Below, in pieces: positions 46,394 through 55,447 of a DNA stretch of 61,407 nucleotides (its first letter is position 1; each line of letters begins with the position of its first letter). The notes below the pieces were generated by a model. That model saw nothing but the letters and a program-made list of their open reading frames with translations. It searched no databases and was not told where the DNA came from. The stretch lies in contig CACLRL010000006.1 of the NCBI GenBank assembly GCA_902609285.1, forward strand, positions 1 through 61,407, written 5' to 3'. Made by a program: the position numbers and the translations under genes. The DNA comes from an uncultured Candidatus Actinomarina sp. Lineage in GTDB: Bacteria > Actinomycetota > Acidimicrobiia > Actinomarinales > Actinomarinaceae.

Positions 46394-48325
46394 ATGAGCA
46401 AAATACAAGAATTCCTAAAAAACCAAGAAAAATCAGTTATGAGTATTGTTGAAGGTAAAACAATTATTGATTATTTAAACAATAATGCAGAAGAGTCACC
46501 TGATTACCCTGCTTTAAATACCCCAATCAATAATGAATATACAGGATGGGATTCTATTTCTTGGTCAGAATATCAAGAAACAGTTCACAATCTTGCTTCA
46601 GGACTTATTGATATTGGTCTACAAGCTGAAGACAATGCTTTTATTGTTGCAAATAATGTAAAAGAGCATTTTATTTCAGATCTTGGAATCATGCATGCAG
46701 GTGCAGTTCCCTCTACAATCTATAAACAACTTAAATCAGGACAAATCGAATACATCTCCAATCTACTTGAAGCAAAAGTAGCTTTTGTTGGTGATGCAGA
46801 GCTATTTACTGAAGTCAATAAAGCAAAAGATAATTGTCCAGATATGAAGTACATCATAATGATTGAAGATTTTGATCAATATAAAGATTTAGATTACGTG
46901 TTAAGTTATCAAGATCTTATTGAAAAGGGTAAAAAAATTAATGCAGAAAGTAAATCAGAATTAGAAGCAAGAATGGAATCTGTAAAACCAGATTCACTTG
47001 CATGTTTAATTTTTACATCAGGGACAACTGGAAATCCTAAGGGCGTTATGCTTACCCATGAGAATATATTATTTACCATTCAGAGCTTGATAGAGCAATC
47101 GGTAAGTTTAGGAACTAATCCTAGAATTGTTTCTTATTTACCTATGGCCCATATTGCAGCAAGATTAACAGATCATTATCAATCAATTTTTAGAAAAGGT
47201 CAATTATTTCCAGTCCCAGTTCTTGAGGACATGGCTACAGCCCTACCAACTATTAAACCAACTCTCTTTTTCGCAGTTCCTCGGGTTTGGGAAAGATTTC
47301 AATCAGGTTTAATTAATAAAATAAACGAATCAGATAAAAAAGATTTGGCTTTAAGAGCCATTGATAATGGATTAGAAAGAGTTGAATATGAGCAAAGAGG
47401 TGAGACACCACCTTTAGGAATAAGAATTAAAGATGCAATATTTAACAAGCTTGTTTTTGAACGATCATTTAAAGTTGGGTTGGGTCTTGATAATTCTGAA
47501 GTATTCATTACTGCCGCAGCACCTATGAATCCAGAGGTTCAAAAATGGTTTCATGCAATTCATATTGATGTCGCAGAAGTATATGGAATGACAGAAGATA
47601 CAGGACCTGCAACATTTTGTGTTCCAAATTTTGCAAATAATTACTTCCAAAATCTTATGAGAGCCAATGATTTACCTATTCCAGATGTAATGAATCCAAT
47701 TGGTAAAGTTGGTATGCCTATTATGGGTACAGAAATAAAAGTTCTAGATGATGGTGAGTTGTGCATCAAAGGTAAACACGTTGCAAAAGGATATTATAAA
47801 GCAGAAGAAGAAACAAAAGCTGCATTTGATAATGATGGATGGCTTCATACAGGAGATTTAGCCGAGATTGACGAAAACGGTTTTGCAAAAATAATTGGAA
47901 GAAAAAAGGAAATTATTATTACTTCTGGTGGCAAAAACATTGCACCTGTTGAATTAGAAAATCTAATTAAGACACATGAGTTAATAGGCCAAATTTGCAT
48001 GGTAGGAGATGGAAAGAAATTTTTAAGTGCTTTAATTGTTCTTGATGGCGATGGTGGTGCTGAAAAATGGGCTAATGAAAATGGAGTTGATTACAACATT
48101 GAAACTATGTCAAAAAACGAAAAAGTCTTATCAGCTATACAAGAGCATGTTGATCAGTCAAATAGTAAAGTTGCAAATGTTCAACAAATTAAAAAATTTA
48201 CCCTACTGTCAAGTGAATGGACTGATAGTAGTGGCGAGTTAACACCATCTCTCAAATTAAAAAGACATGTTGTTGCGGAGAGATATGAAAACGAAATTGA
48301 AGCAATGTATGAGGAGGCAAAATAA
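46394..48325 (+). CDS. Long-chain acyl-CoA synthetase (AMP-forming)
   Basis: 643 aa ANL-superfamily ligase of FadD15/ACSL type. The P-loop is LIFTSGTTGNPKGVMLTHEN (~residue 205). YLPMAHIAARLTDHY, EVYGMTEDTGPATF, the hinge GWLHTGDLAEIDENGFAKI and GRKKEIIITSGGKNIAPVEL follow. Activates a fatty or other carboxylic acid to its CoA ester. GTGGAGA before ATG 46394 is a good ribosome site. First gene of an operon with an SDR (one-base overlap) and an acyl-CoA dehydrogenase. Confidence 0.93.
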   Translation: MSKIQEFLKNQEKSVMSIVEGKTIIDYLNNNAEESPDYPALNTPINNEYTGWDSISWSEYQETVHNLASGLIDIGLQAEDNAFIVANNVKEHFISDLGIMHAGAVPSTIYKQLKSGQIEYISNLLEAKVAFVGDAELFTEVNKAKDNCPDMKYIIMIEDFDQYKDLDYVLSYQDLIEKGKKINAESKSELEARMESVKPDSLACLIFTSGTTGNPKGVMLTHENILFTIQSLIEQSVSLGTNPRIVSYLPMAHIAARLTDHYQSIFRKGQLFPVPVLEDMATALPTIKPTLFFAVPRVWERFQSGLINKINESDKKDLALRAIDNGLERVEYEQRGETPPLGIRIKDAIFNKLVFERSFKVGLGLDNSEVFITAAAPMNPEVQKWFHAIHIDVAEVYGMTEDTGPATFCVPNFANNYFQNLMRANDLPIPDVMNPIGKVGMPIMGTEIKVLDDGELCIKGKHVAKGYYKAEEETKAAFDNDGWLHTGDLAEIDENGFAKIIGRKKEIIITSGGKNIAPVELENLIKTHELIGQICMVGDGKKFLSALIVLDGDGGAEKWANENGVDYNIETMSKNEKVLSAIQEHVDQSNSKVANVQQIKKFTLLSSEWTDSSGELTPSLKLKRHVVAERYENEIEAMYEEAK

Positions 48326-49227
48326 TGGCTGATGTTAGTTTCGAAAATAGAGTTGTAATTGTTACTGGAGCTGGAAATGGACTTGGAAAAGCTTATGCCT
48401 TAGAACTTGGAAAAAGAGGTGCAAAAGTTGTTGTTAATGACTTGGGTGGTGCTGTTGATGGTTCTGGATCTGGTAATTCTCCTGCTGATGATGTTGTAAA
48501 TGAAATTATCGAAAATGGTGGAGAAGCAGTGGCAAACTATGATTCGGTAGCAACTAAAGATGGTGGAGAGTCAATTGTCCAGACCGCAGTTGATAGTTTC
48601 GGTACTGTAGATGCTGTTATTAACAATGCAGGAATTCTAAGAGATAAGAGTTTTGCAAATATGACTGAAGAAGAATTTTCATTAATTATAGAAGTTCATT
48701 TGAAAGGAACATATTTCGTAACACAACCTGCATTTAAGATTATGAAAGAGAATAATTATGGAAGAATTGTAAATGTTGCATCACCATCGGGCATTTTTGG
48801 TAATTTTGGCCAAACAAATTATGGAGCAGCAAAGATGGGAATTGTTGGATTAACAAATGTCTTAGCTATTGAAGGTGCAAAATATAATATTAAAGTTAAC
48901 GTTATAGCACCTACTGCATATACAAGAATGACAGAAGCTCTTCTTCCAGAAGATGTGGGAAAACTTTTTAGCGCAGAACTTGTTACTCCAATGGTTACAT
49001 ATCTAGCATCTGAAGCTTGCGAACCAACACATGAAATTTTTGGTGTTGCAGCTGGCAGATTTGCAAGAATCGGCATTATTACACATGAAGGATATGTAAA
49101 TACAGAAGCTACCGCAGAAGACATTGCAAGCAATATTGAGGAAATTAGAACAATTACAGATGGTTCTTATCCTTTAAGCAATGAAGATGAGCTCATGCTT
49201 ATACAAAAAGCTATTCAGGGAAATTAG
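48325..49227 (+). CDS. SDR dehydrogenase of the HSD17B4 / 3-hydroxyacyl-CoA type
   Basis: 300 aa. RVVIVTGAGNGLGKAYALEL is the NAD loop; VVVNDLGGAVDGSGSGNSPA is a hallmark of the (3R)-hydroxyacyl-CoA dehydrogenase part of peroxisomal multifunctional enzyme 2. NNAGILRDKSF follows, with catalytic Ser in VNVASPSG and Tyr-x3-Lys in NYGAAKMG (~residue 170). Likely oxidises a 3-hydroxyacyl-CoA in beta-oxidation with the neighbouring acyl-CoA synthetase and dehydrogenase. A MaoC-type hydratase at 56644 could give its (R)-substrate. Confidence 0.9.
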   Translation: MADVSFENRVVIVTGAGNGLGKAYALELGKRGAKVVVNDLGGAVDGSGSGNSPADDVVNEIIENGGEAVANYDSVATKDGGESIVQTAVDSFGTVDAVINNAGILRDKSFANMTEEEFSLIIEVHLKGTYFVTQPAFKIMKENNYGRIVNVASPSGIFGNFGQTNYGAAKMGIVGLTNVLAIEGAKYNIKVNVIAPTAYTRMTEALLPEDVGKLFSAELVTPMVTYLASEACEPTHEIFGVAAGRFARIGIITHEGYVNTEATAEDIASNIEEIRTITDGSYPLSNEDELMLIQKAIQGN

Positions 49228-49246
49228 TACCTCAAGTTTTATGGTG

Positions 49247-49252
49247 TATAAT
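49247..49252 (+). promoter_or_regulatory. Candidate -10 of the acyl-CoA dehydrogenase gene (leaderless)
   Basis: Perfect TATAAT followed by 5 nt and ATG 49258, within the 30-nt gap after the SDR stop. No Shine-Dalgarno. Suggests this gene has its own promoter. Confidence 0.45.
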
Positions 49253-49257
49253 TTTAT

Positions 49258-50475
49258 ATGGTAAAAACTGAGACTAAACCATTAGATTCTGAGGAATTAG
49301 TTTTAAACAGATTACAAGAATTAGTTGATTTTCGAAAAGATGATCAAGACATTAAAGAATTTTGGGCAAAGCAATTTGATTTAGGACTTGCTTGGGTTCA
49401 TTTTCCTGAAGGTGCAGGAGGATTAAACGTTAATCCAAAATATCAATTATTAGTTAATGAAACTCTTCGAAAAGAAGGTATCTCAACAAATAATCGCATT
49501 GCTAATCTTCTTGGAATTGGCATGGGAGCGCCAACTATTACTGAATATGGAACTCAAGAACAAATCGATAAGTATTTAAAACCGATGTTTACAGCAGAAG
49601 AAATTTGGTGTCAATTGTTCTCTGAGCCAGGATCAGGTTCCGATTTAGCTAGTTTGTCAACAAAAGCAGTGGACGATGGTGACGGGTATATAGTAAATGG
49701 ACAAAAAGTTTGGACAACATTAGGACATCTTTCAAAATGGGGATTATTAGTTACAAGAACTGATCCAGATGTTCCAAAGCATAGAGGACTAACATTTTTT
49801 ATCGTTGATATGGAATCTGAAGGTGTCGAAGTAAGACCTTTAAGACAAATAACTGGTGAAGCAGAATTTAACGAAGTTTATTTTACGGATGTAAAAATTC
49901 CTAAAGAGAATGTTCTTGGAGAAGTAGGTGATGGATGGCGAGTCTCTCTAGCAATTTTAATGAATGAAAGAGTTGCTATTGGAGGAAATGTAAGACCAAG
50001 AGGAAGTGGTGCACCAGGACATTTAGTTCAATTATGGAAAGATCGCGAACTAGATGATCCCGTTACGAAAGATAAACTTATGGAATTATGGATACAACAA
50101 GAAGCTGTAAGGTTAACCAATTTGAGAGCATCTGAACTTAGAGAAAAAGGAACACCTGGTCCAGAGGGTTCGACAAGCAAACTTCATGAAGCTGAAATAA
50201 ATAAGGCATCCTACGCTTTTGGTATGGAAATGTTAGGAAATGATGGATTATTATTCCCAAGAGGATATGAGCTATCTCAACCTGAATTAAATTTTGATAA
50301 TGATTCTTACGGTTTTACAGATACACAAAGTTTATTTTTAAGATCCCGAGCAAACTCTATTGAAGGCGGCACATCAGAAATCATGAGAAACATTATTGCA
50401 GAAAGAGTTTTAGGTCTTCCAAGCGAACCAAAATTAGATAAAGATAAAGCTTGGAAAGATTTGCCAAGATCTTAA
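49258..50475 (+). CDS. Acyl-CoA dehydrogenase
   Basis: 405 aa FAD enzyme introducing the 2,3 double bond in an acyl-CoA. QLFSEPGSGSDLASLSTKAV and GQKVWTTLGHLSKWGLLVTR are the flavin-contacting blocks; the C-terminal NSIEGGTSEIMRNIIAERVL carries the position of the catalytic Glu and nucleotide-binding end. The preceding region EAVRLTNLRASELREKG is the usual helical core. Belongs with the upstream acyl-CoA synthetase and SDR. Ends 4 nt into the convergent thiN gene. Confidence 0.93.
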   Translation: MVKTETKPLDSEELVLNRLQELVDFRKDDQDIKEFWAKQFDLGLAWVHFPEGAGGLNVNPKYQLLVNETLRKEGISTNNRIANLLGIGMGAPTITEYGTQEQIDKYLKPMFTAEEIWCQLFSEPGSGSDLASLSTKAVDDGDGYIVNGQKVWTTLGHLSKWGLLVTRTDPDVPKHRGLTFFIVDMESEGVEVRPLRQITGEAEFNEVYFTDVKIPKENVLGEVGDGWRVSLAILMNERVAIGGNVRPRGSGAPGHLVQLWKDRELDDPVTKDKLMELWIQQEAVRLTNLRASELREKGTPGPEGSTSKLHEAEINKASYAFGMEMLGNDGLLFPRGYELSQPELNFDNDSYGFTDTQSLFLRSRANSIEGGTSEIMRNIIAERVLGLPSEPKLDKDKAWKDLPRS

Positions 50476-51089
50476 TTGTTATAAATTAAGCAGAACTTTC
50501 CATCTTCAACCGTAACTTCTATATCATTATCGATTGATATATTTCTTAGAGTAAGAGATTTACCAAATTCAATATTTTCATTATCAAGGTTCCATTGCGC
50601 TCCAGAGATATTTAAATTTTTCAAATTTGTAAATGGAAGGATACTAAACTCAACATTATTTCCGATTGCAATTTTTTTTGTATTAGGAATAAGTACTGTC
50701 TGATCCTTATGTATCCAACAAATTTGCTGGTCTTCTTGAAAGCTAATAATTACAGTTAAAACAGAAAACAAATGGTCAATTTCCCCATATTCTCCACCAA
50801 TAATTGTTATATCCTTAATTTCTTTATCCATTACGTGTTTTATAGCAAGCTCAAAATCTGTTTCATTTTTGTTAGTGTCATATTTTAAAATTTGAACTTC
50901 ATCCTTTTCTGCTCTTTTAATTGTTTTCTCATCTATTGAATCAAGATCACCAATAATTAAATCTGGTTTTAAAAATAATTTGTAAGCTTGTTCTGTTCCT
51001 GAATCTACAGCAACTATAAGATCATAATTTCCTAGCTGATCTCTTTTTGTAGAATTAAGACCACCGTTTACTATAAGTGCATTTTTCAT
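50472..51089 (-). CDS. thiN: Thiamine pyrophosphokinase
   Basis: About 205 aa; transfers pyrophosphate from ATP to thiamine, making ThDP from salvaged thiamine. ALIVNGGLNSTKRDQL at the N-terminus, then IVAVDSGTEQAYKLFLKPD, IIGDLDSIDEKTI (Asp-rich metal site), YDTNKNETDFELAIKH and IIGGEYGEIDHLFSVL are family blocks. ATG 51089 chosen; GTG 51095 is possible. 23 nt after the ATP-grasp gene on the same strand. Confidence 0.9.
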   Translation of the reverse strand: MKNALIVNGGLNSTKRDQLGNYDLIVAVDSGTEQAYKLFLKPDLIIGDLDSIDEKTIKRAEKDEVQILKYDTNKNETDFELAIKHVMDKEIKDITIIGGEYGEIDHLFSVLTVIISFQEDQQICWIHKDQTVLIPNTKKIAIGNNVEFSILPFTNLKNLNISGAQWNLDNENIEFGKSLTLRNISIDNDIEVTVEDGKFCLIYNN

Positions 51090-51112
51090 TTTCACTTGAA
51101 GGTTATCATAAA

Positions 51113-52294
51113 TTATTTAATAATCGGCATTGAAGTGTTCATTGCATTTTTTAATGCATTTAAAACTAAAGCTTTTTCATTTGCTTGAGAAAACACAAAA
51201 CCTAAGTATTTATCACCAAAAGGTGGTTCTAACAAATCTGAGTTCTCGAAAACAGTTATTTCAACTGCCGATACATTATCAATGTTTTCCAATTCATCTT
51301 GATTAATAGAAACAAATTTACCTGTTTGAGGAGTTGGAAGCATGAGTACGCCAACATAATTACTAAGGAGTTCAACAGGTTTTAATTCATCATATAAAAA
51401 GGCATGTAATGTAATTTCTTCAAGAGATACTTTAAACAAGCCAAAACTTAGACATTTTGAACAAAGGCCACCTATCATTCTTGGATTAATTTCAATAATG
51501 AAAATATTTTCATCAAGTATTTTAAATTCAACATGTACAGGCCCATTCTCAAGACCAATTTTTTTACAAGCATCATCAACTAATTCAACTATTTCATTTT
51601 GTAATTTTTCAGATAGTTCACTTGGGGTTATATAGATTGACTCTTCAAAGTAAGGTTCTTTGTATTCAATTGGCTTATCGAAAATTGTTATTTTATTTAA
51701 ATTAGAATTTATTAAGTTACCTTCTAATGCATATTCTTTACCATCTATATGTTGCTCGATAACCATTTCCCGATCTTCACAATCGTTCATTAAATTAATT
51801 ATGTAGTCTTTGTTTTTATTAAAATTATCTATTTTTAAAACACTTTTGCTTGCTGATCCAAAATTTGGTTTTAAAACTGATGTACCATGTTTTTCCACAA
51901 ACATTGCAATATCTTCAAGACTTTTTATAACCATATTTTCTGCTTTTATATTCGATATTAAATTAAAAGTATTTCTTGAATTAAACTTATTCATTGAATG
52001 CTCTATGGCAAATAATTTATTTCCTTTAGCATCTAATAAATCAACTAGATAACCAGCAAATTTTAATGCACTATGGTCAACTGGAAGTACGTGAGTTATT
52101 TTATTAAGTTTTATTAATGTTTCATTGCTTATTTTTTCAGTAAAATTTTGAATAATTACAGTATCACCAAATTGACTTGATACTTGATCGCTGTCTGTAA
52201 TTACCAAAAAATCGATACCTAATCTTTCTGCAGTTTGTACAAAATCATTGGATTTATAGCTATTTTCTGGGATTACTAACAATAGTTTATTCAT
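51113..52294 (-). CDS. ATP-grasp ligase of unknown substrate
   Basis: 393 aa. An N-terminal Rossmann-like part (LLLVIPENSYKSNDFVQTAE) is followed by an ATP-grasp domain: Lys in GTSVLKPNFGSASKSVL, MVIEQHIDGKEYALEGNL, VHVEFKILDENIFIIEINPR with the metal Glu/Asn, then GGLCSKCLSFG. The C-terminal ~100 residues are like those of amino-acid ligases (carnosine synthase / L-amino acid ligase type). So it probably joins a carboxylate and an amine with ATP. It could also be a biotin-carboxylase-like relative. No neighbour reveals the product. Confidence 0.75.
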   Translation of the reverse strand: MNKLLLVIPENSYKSNDFVQTAERLGIDFLVITDSDQVSSQFGDTVIIQNFTEKISNETLIKLNKITHVLPVDHSALKFAGYLVDLLDAKGNKLFAIEHSMNKFNSRNTFNLISNIKAENMVIKSLEDIAMFVEKHGTSVLKPNFGSASKSVLKIDNFNKNKDYIINLMNDCEDREMVIEQHIDGKEYALEGNLINSNLNKITIFDKPIEYKEPYFEESIYITPSELSEKLQNEIVELVDDACKKIGLENGPVHVEFKILDENIFIIEINPRMIGGLCSKCLSFGLFKVSLEEITLHAFLYDELKPVELLSNYVGVLMLPTPQTGKFVSINQDELENIDNVSAVEITVFENSDLLEPPFGDKYLGFVFSQANEKALVLNALKNAMNTSMPIIK

Positions 52295-52321
52295 ATTTAT
52301 TTACACATATCTTGAACTTAC

Positions 52322-52327
52322 TAATAT
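52322..52327 (+). promoter_or_regulatory. Candidate -10 of the two-domain Nfu gene (leaderless)
   Basis: TAATAT followed by exactly 7 nt and ATG 52335, no Shine-Dalgarno. TTACAC at 52301 is a possible -35 with a short spacer. Confidence 0.45.
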
Positions 52328-52334
52328 TAAGTAT

Positions 52335-52967
52335 ATGACTGATGAGTTTAAATTCAATATTGGAGACAGTGCTGTTAGTAAGATTCTTGAGTTAAAAGAA
52401 CAAGAACCTGGAGATAAAGATTATGCTCTATTTTTACAGATTGACGGTGTACAAGGAAATCAATATACATATGATCTTAGTTTTTTAGATCTTGAACAAG
52501 CTAGACCAGATGATAAACGAGTTGATTTTGGTGATTTATCTGTAATTATAGCCAGTAAAGATGTTGATAACTTTAATGGTGCAGTATTAGAAATATCTGA
52601 TGATCCAAATGCACCAGGACTCACAATGGACAACCCAAATACTCCAAGTCCTTCAATGGTAGGTAACCCTGAAGATTTACCTGAACTTACTGGTGAACTT
52701 GCAGAGAAGGTACAAACAGTTCTTGAAAGCCAAATTAATCCAGCAATAGCATCTCACGGAGGAAAGGCATCTTTAGTTGGTATTGAAGGTCAAGATGTTT
52801 ATCTTAGACTTGGTGGGGGCTGTCAAGGATGTGGAATGGCTCAAGTAACACTTACTCAAGGAATAGAAACAGCTTTACGAGATGCTGTACCTGAAATAGG
52901 AAATATTATTGATGCAACTGATCACGCTTCAGGAAATAATCCGTATTTCGAATCGTCTAAAAAATAA
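52335..52967 (+). CDS. nfuA: NfuA-like Fe-S carrier (degenerate A-type domain + Nfu domain)
   Basis: 210 aa. Residues ~1-95 follow an A-type carrier fold (FNIGDSAVSKILELKEQEPG) but have no cysteines, as in NfuA. A Pro/Asn-rich linker follows, then a C-terminal Nfu domain (VLESQINPAIASHGGKASLV) with cluster-binding CxxC in LGGGCQGCGMAQVTLTQGI. Delivers Fe-S clusters to target proteins. The dehydratase of this region (53939) would be one plausible client, an inference from proximity only. Confidence 0.9.
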   Translation: MTDEFKFNIGDSAVSKILELKEQEPGDKDYALFLQIDGVQGNQYTYDLSFLDLEQARPDDKRVDFGDLSVIIASKDVDNFNGAVLEISDDPNAPGLTMDNPNTPSPSMVGNPEDLPELTGELAEKVQTVLESQINPAIASHGGKASLVGIEGQDVYLRLGGGCQGCGMAQVTLTQGIETALRDAVPEIGNIIDATDHASGNNPYFESSKK

Positions 52968-53939
52968 TTAAAAACTGATTACTGTTTTCCCAATATTTTT
53001 TCTAGATAGAAAGTTTTCAAGTGCTAAAGAAGTCTCTTCTATTGGATGAATATTTTTTGGTTGTATCACTAGTTTATCCTTTTCAATAAATTCAATTAAT
53101 TCTTTAAAGTCTTCAGCTGTCTCTTCAGGAGAGGTTGTAGTCCATCTTCCCCACCAAACTCCAACTATTGAGACTCCCTTAACAAGAGTTAAATTTAATG
53201 GAATTTTTGGTATGTTGCCATCTGTAAAACCTATTACAAGCAATCTTCCATTCCATGCTGTTGCTCTCAATGCTTGTTCTGTTACATCTCCTCCAACAGG
53301 ATCCATAACAACATCTACTCCTTTTCCATCAGTAAGTTCTTTTACTGTTTCCTTCAGTTCAACTTGATCATATCTAATAATTTCATCTGCCCCCAATGAC
53401 TTAACATATTCTGCTTTTTCATCACTGCCAACTGCACATATAGTTTTGACTCCCATTATTTTCGCTAATTGTATCGTCGCCGTCCCTATACCCCCTGACG
53501 CACCAAGAACAAGAAGAGACTCATTCTTTTGAATATTTGCTCTTCTTTTGAGTGCGTAATAACAAGTTCCATAATTTATAGGCAAGCTTGCCCCAGCCAT
53601 TGAATCGACTTTTTTTGATACAGGTATAACAAGATTCTTATCTACAGAAACATATTCAGAAAAACCTCCTATTGGCGGCAAAGCTATTACTTTGCTCCCA
53701 ATCTTAAGATCAACATCATCTCCAGTTTCTTCAACATATCCACAAACTTCATTACCAGGAGTAAAAGGTGGGTCCATTACTATTTGATATTTACCTTGAA
53801 CCATTAAAGCATCTGGAAAATTCACACCTGCTGCTTGTACTTTTACTAGTACTTCATTTTTACTTGGCTTTGGTGTTTCAATATCTTTTATCTCAAGTAG
53901 ATTAGGATCACCTATTTTTGTACAAACAACAGCTTTCAT
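52968..53939 (-). CDS. NADPH:quinone oxidoreductase-type MDR dehydrogenase
   Basis: 323 aa zinc-free medium-chain dehydrogenase/reductase. KAVVCTKIGDPNLLEIKDI and VQAAGVNFPDALMVQGKY open the protein; the NADP loop is VLGASGGIGTATIQLAKIMG (~residue 143). The structural zinc cysteines are absent. Its ATG overlaps the stop of the dehydratase gene (TGATG), so the two are translated together. It may reduce an enoyl-CoA such as crotonyl-CoA, or a quinone; homologues do either. ATG 53939 used. Confidence 0.87.
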   Translation of the reverse strand: MKAVVCTKIGDPNLLEIKDIETPKPSKNEVLVKVQAAGVNFPDALMVQGKYQIVMDPPFTPGNEVCGYVEETGDDVDLKIGSKVIALPPIGGFSEYVSVDKNLVIPVSKKVDSMAGASLPINYGTCYYALKRRANIQKNESLLVLGASGGIGTATIQLAKIMGVKTICAVGSDEKAEYVKSLGADEIIRYDQVELKETVKELTDGKGVDVVMDPVGGDVTEQALRATAWNGRLLVIGFTDGNIPKIPLNLTLVKGVSIVGVWWGRWTTTSPEETAEDFKELIEFIEKDKLVIQPKNIHPIEETSLALENFLSRKNIGKTVISF

Positions 53940-55393
53940 CAATCTTCTCTTTCGATTATTCCAGAGAGCTTCTTTGCAAAGTTTTTCTTTTCTTCAATAT
54001 CTACTTTTCTAGAAATTTGTATTCTTTGAGCTTGTGGTGATCCAGCACCATGCATTGATTCAGTTAAATAAGCAACAGCATTTCTTCCTAATGTCATATT
54101 TTCAATAAGTCGTAACATGCTTACACGATCTTCGGTATTTATATCTTCTTTGCCTTTCAAGTATTTCAATAAGTTTGGTGACATCTCACTTTCATTTATG
54201 TCAATACCTGAAGGCATGGATGCAACTAGTCCACCAGCTAAATCTTGTGCCAACCTTCCTATCTCATAAGTTTCTTTTGTAACATGCTGTTTGCAGACAT
54301 TTGCTAATAAATCGTCATTTATATAATTTCCACTCTTTGTTTTTTTTCCTTGCAAAGATGAAGCAATTCCCGTCGCATAAATAGTTTCATTTAATTTATT
54401 CATTTCAATTAATTTTTCTTTAATATGTGATTTATCTTCAACACCGTTATATTCGGCAATACTTGCTGCCGCCCCTATCATTACATCCCCAACACCTGAT
54501 TTACATACATACGATCTTCGATGATAACATGTAAATCTTTCGACAAGCATTGCAGCAAAATCATATTCACCATTCATAAATATAAATTCGTTTGGAATGA
54601 ACACATTATCAAAAATAACCATTGCTTCTTGACCAGCAAAATATTTATTTCCAACATCATATTCACCTGGCTCCATACTTCTGGTGTCACAGGATTGTCG
54701 TCCATAGATGTACGTAATACCTTCTGTCTCAATAGGCAACGCTCCTACAATTGCATAATCTTTATCATTTTCAGTAAGCCTTAAAGTTGGCATAACAACC
54801 ATCCAATGAGAATTTATACATCCTGTTTGATGAGCTTTAGCTCCTGAGACATAAACACCATTATCATCTCTATTAACAACTCTCAAATATAAATCTTGAT
54901 CCGCTTGTTGGTGAGGAGGTTTTGATCTATCACCTTTAACATCAGTCATAGCTCCACCAATCACAAAATTACCCTCATGCATTTTTGTTAAAAAATTGAT
55001 AAATTTGTCATGGTAATTTGTTTTATATTTTTCATCAATCTCATAGGTCACTGAATGAAGGGCATTGAATGCATCCATTCCCACACATCTTTGGAAACAC
55101 GTACCAGTTAACTGACCAAGTTTCCTTTGCATTTCATTTTGCATAAATAAATCTTCACTGCTGTTCGCAATATGTAAAAATCGATTAATTGGCTCATTTG
55201 TATAAGGTGAAATAGTTGTAGCCAAATCAGGGTCTCTATCTGCTAATGCATAAGTTTCAGCCATAGCTTCAATACTTGGTTTGATAATTGGATGAGTGAG
55301 AGGATCTTTTACTAGTTCACCCATGAGATAGATAGTTAGATTTCTATTTTTCAGAGAGTTAATATAATCTTGTTTTGTACGAATTTTGTTCAT
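53939..55393 (-). CDS. 4-hydroxybutyryl-CoA dehydratase / vinylacetyl-CoA isomerase-like flavoprotein
   Basis: 484 aa, family of HpaB hydroxylase and 4-hydroxybutyryl-CoA dehydratase (AbfD). The [4Fe-4S] ligands that separate dehydratases from hydroxylases are present: Cys99 and Cys103 in GTCFQRCVGMDA, the same numbers as in the Clostridium enzyme, plus His291 and Cys297 in CYHRRSYVCKSGVGD. The His-Cys spacing is one residue shorter than in AbfD as I recall it. Other blocks: GAMTDVKGDRSKPPHQQ, YVSGAKAHQTG and EMSPNLLKYLKG. The reaction would be 4-hydroxybutyryl-CoA to crotonyl-CoA by a ketyl radical. Heads a two-gene unit; TATAAT lies 5 nt upstream. Confidence 0.85.
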   Translation of the reverse strand: MNKIRTKQDYINSLKNRNLTIYLMGELVKDPLTHPIIKPSIEAMAETYALADRDPDLATTISPYTNEPINRFLHIANSSEDLFMQNEMQRKLGQLTGTCFQRCVGMDAFNALHSVTYEIDEKYKTNYHDKFINFLTKMHEGNFVIGGAMTDVKGDRSKPPHQQADQDLYLRVVNRDDNGVYVSGAKAHQTGCINSHWMVVMPTLRLTENDKDYAIVGALPIETEGITYIYGRQSCDTRSMEPGEYDVGNKYFAGQEAMVIFDNVFIPNEFIFMNGEYDFAAMLVERFTCYHRRSYVCKSGVGDVMIGAAASIAEYNGVEDKSHIKEKLIEMNKLNETIYATGIASSLQGKKTKSGNYINDDLLANVCKQHVTKETYEIGRLAQDLAGGLVASMPSGIDINESEMSPNLLKYLKGKEDINTEDRVSMLRLIENMTLGRNAVAYLTESMHGAGSPQAQRIQISRKVDIEEKKNFAKKLSGIIERED

Positions 55394-55398
55394 ACATC

Positions 55399-55404
55399 AT
55401 TATA
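55399..55404 (-). promoter_or_regulatory. Candidate -10 of the dehydratase gene (leaderless)
   Basis: On the minus strand a perfect TATAAT, 5 nt, then ATG 55393. The 54-nt gap before the thiolase gene has no Shine-Dalgarno, so the dehydratase-reductase pair probably has its own promoter. Confidence 0.45.
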
Positions 55405-55447
55405 AATTGTAAGTTTGTGATTTAAAATCTAGTTAGAAATTTATAAT

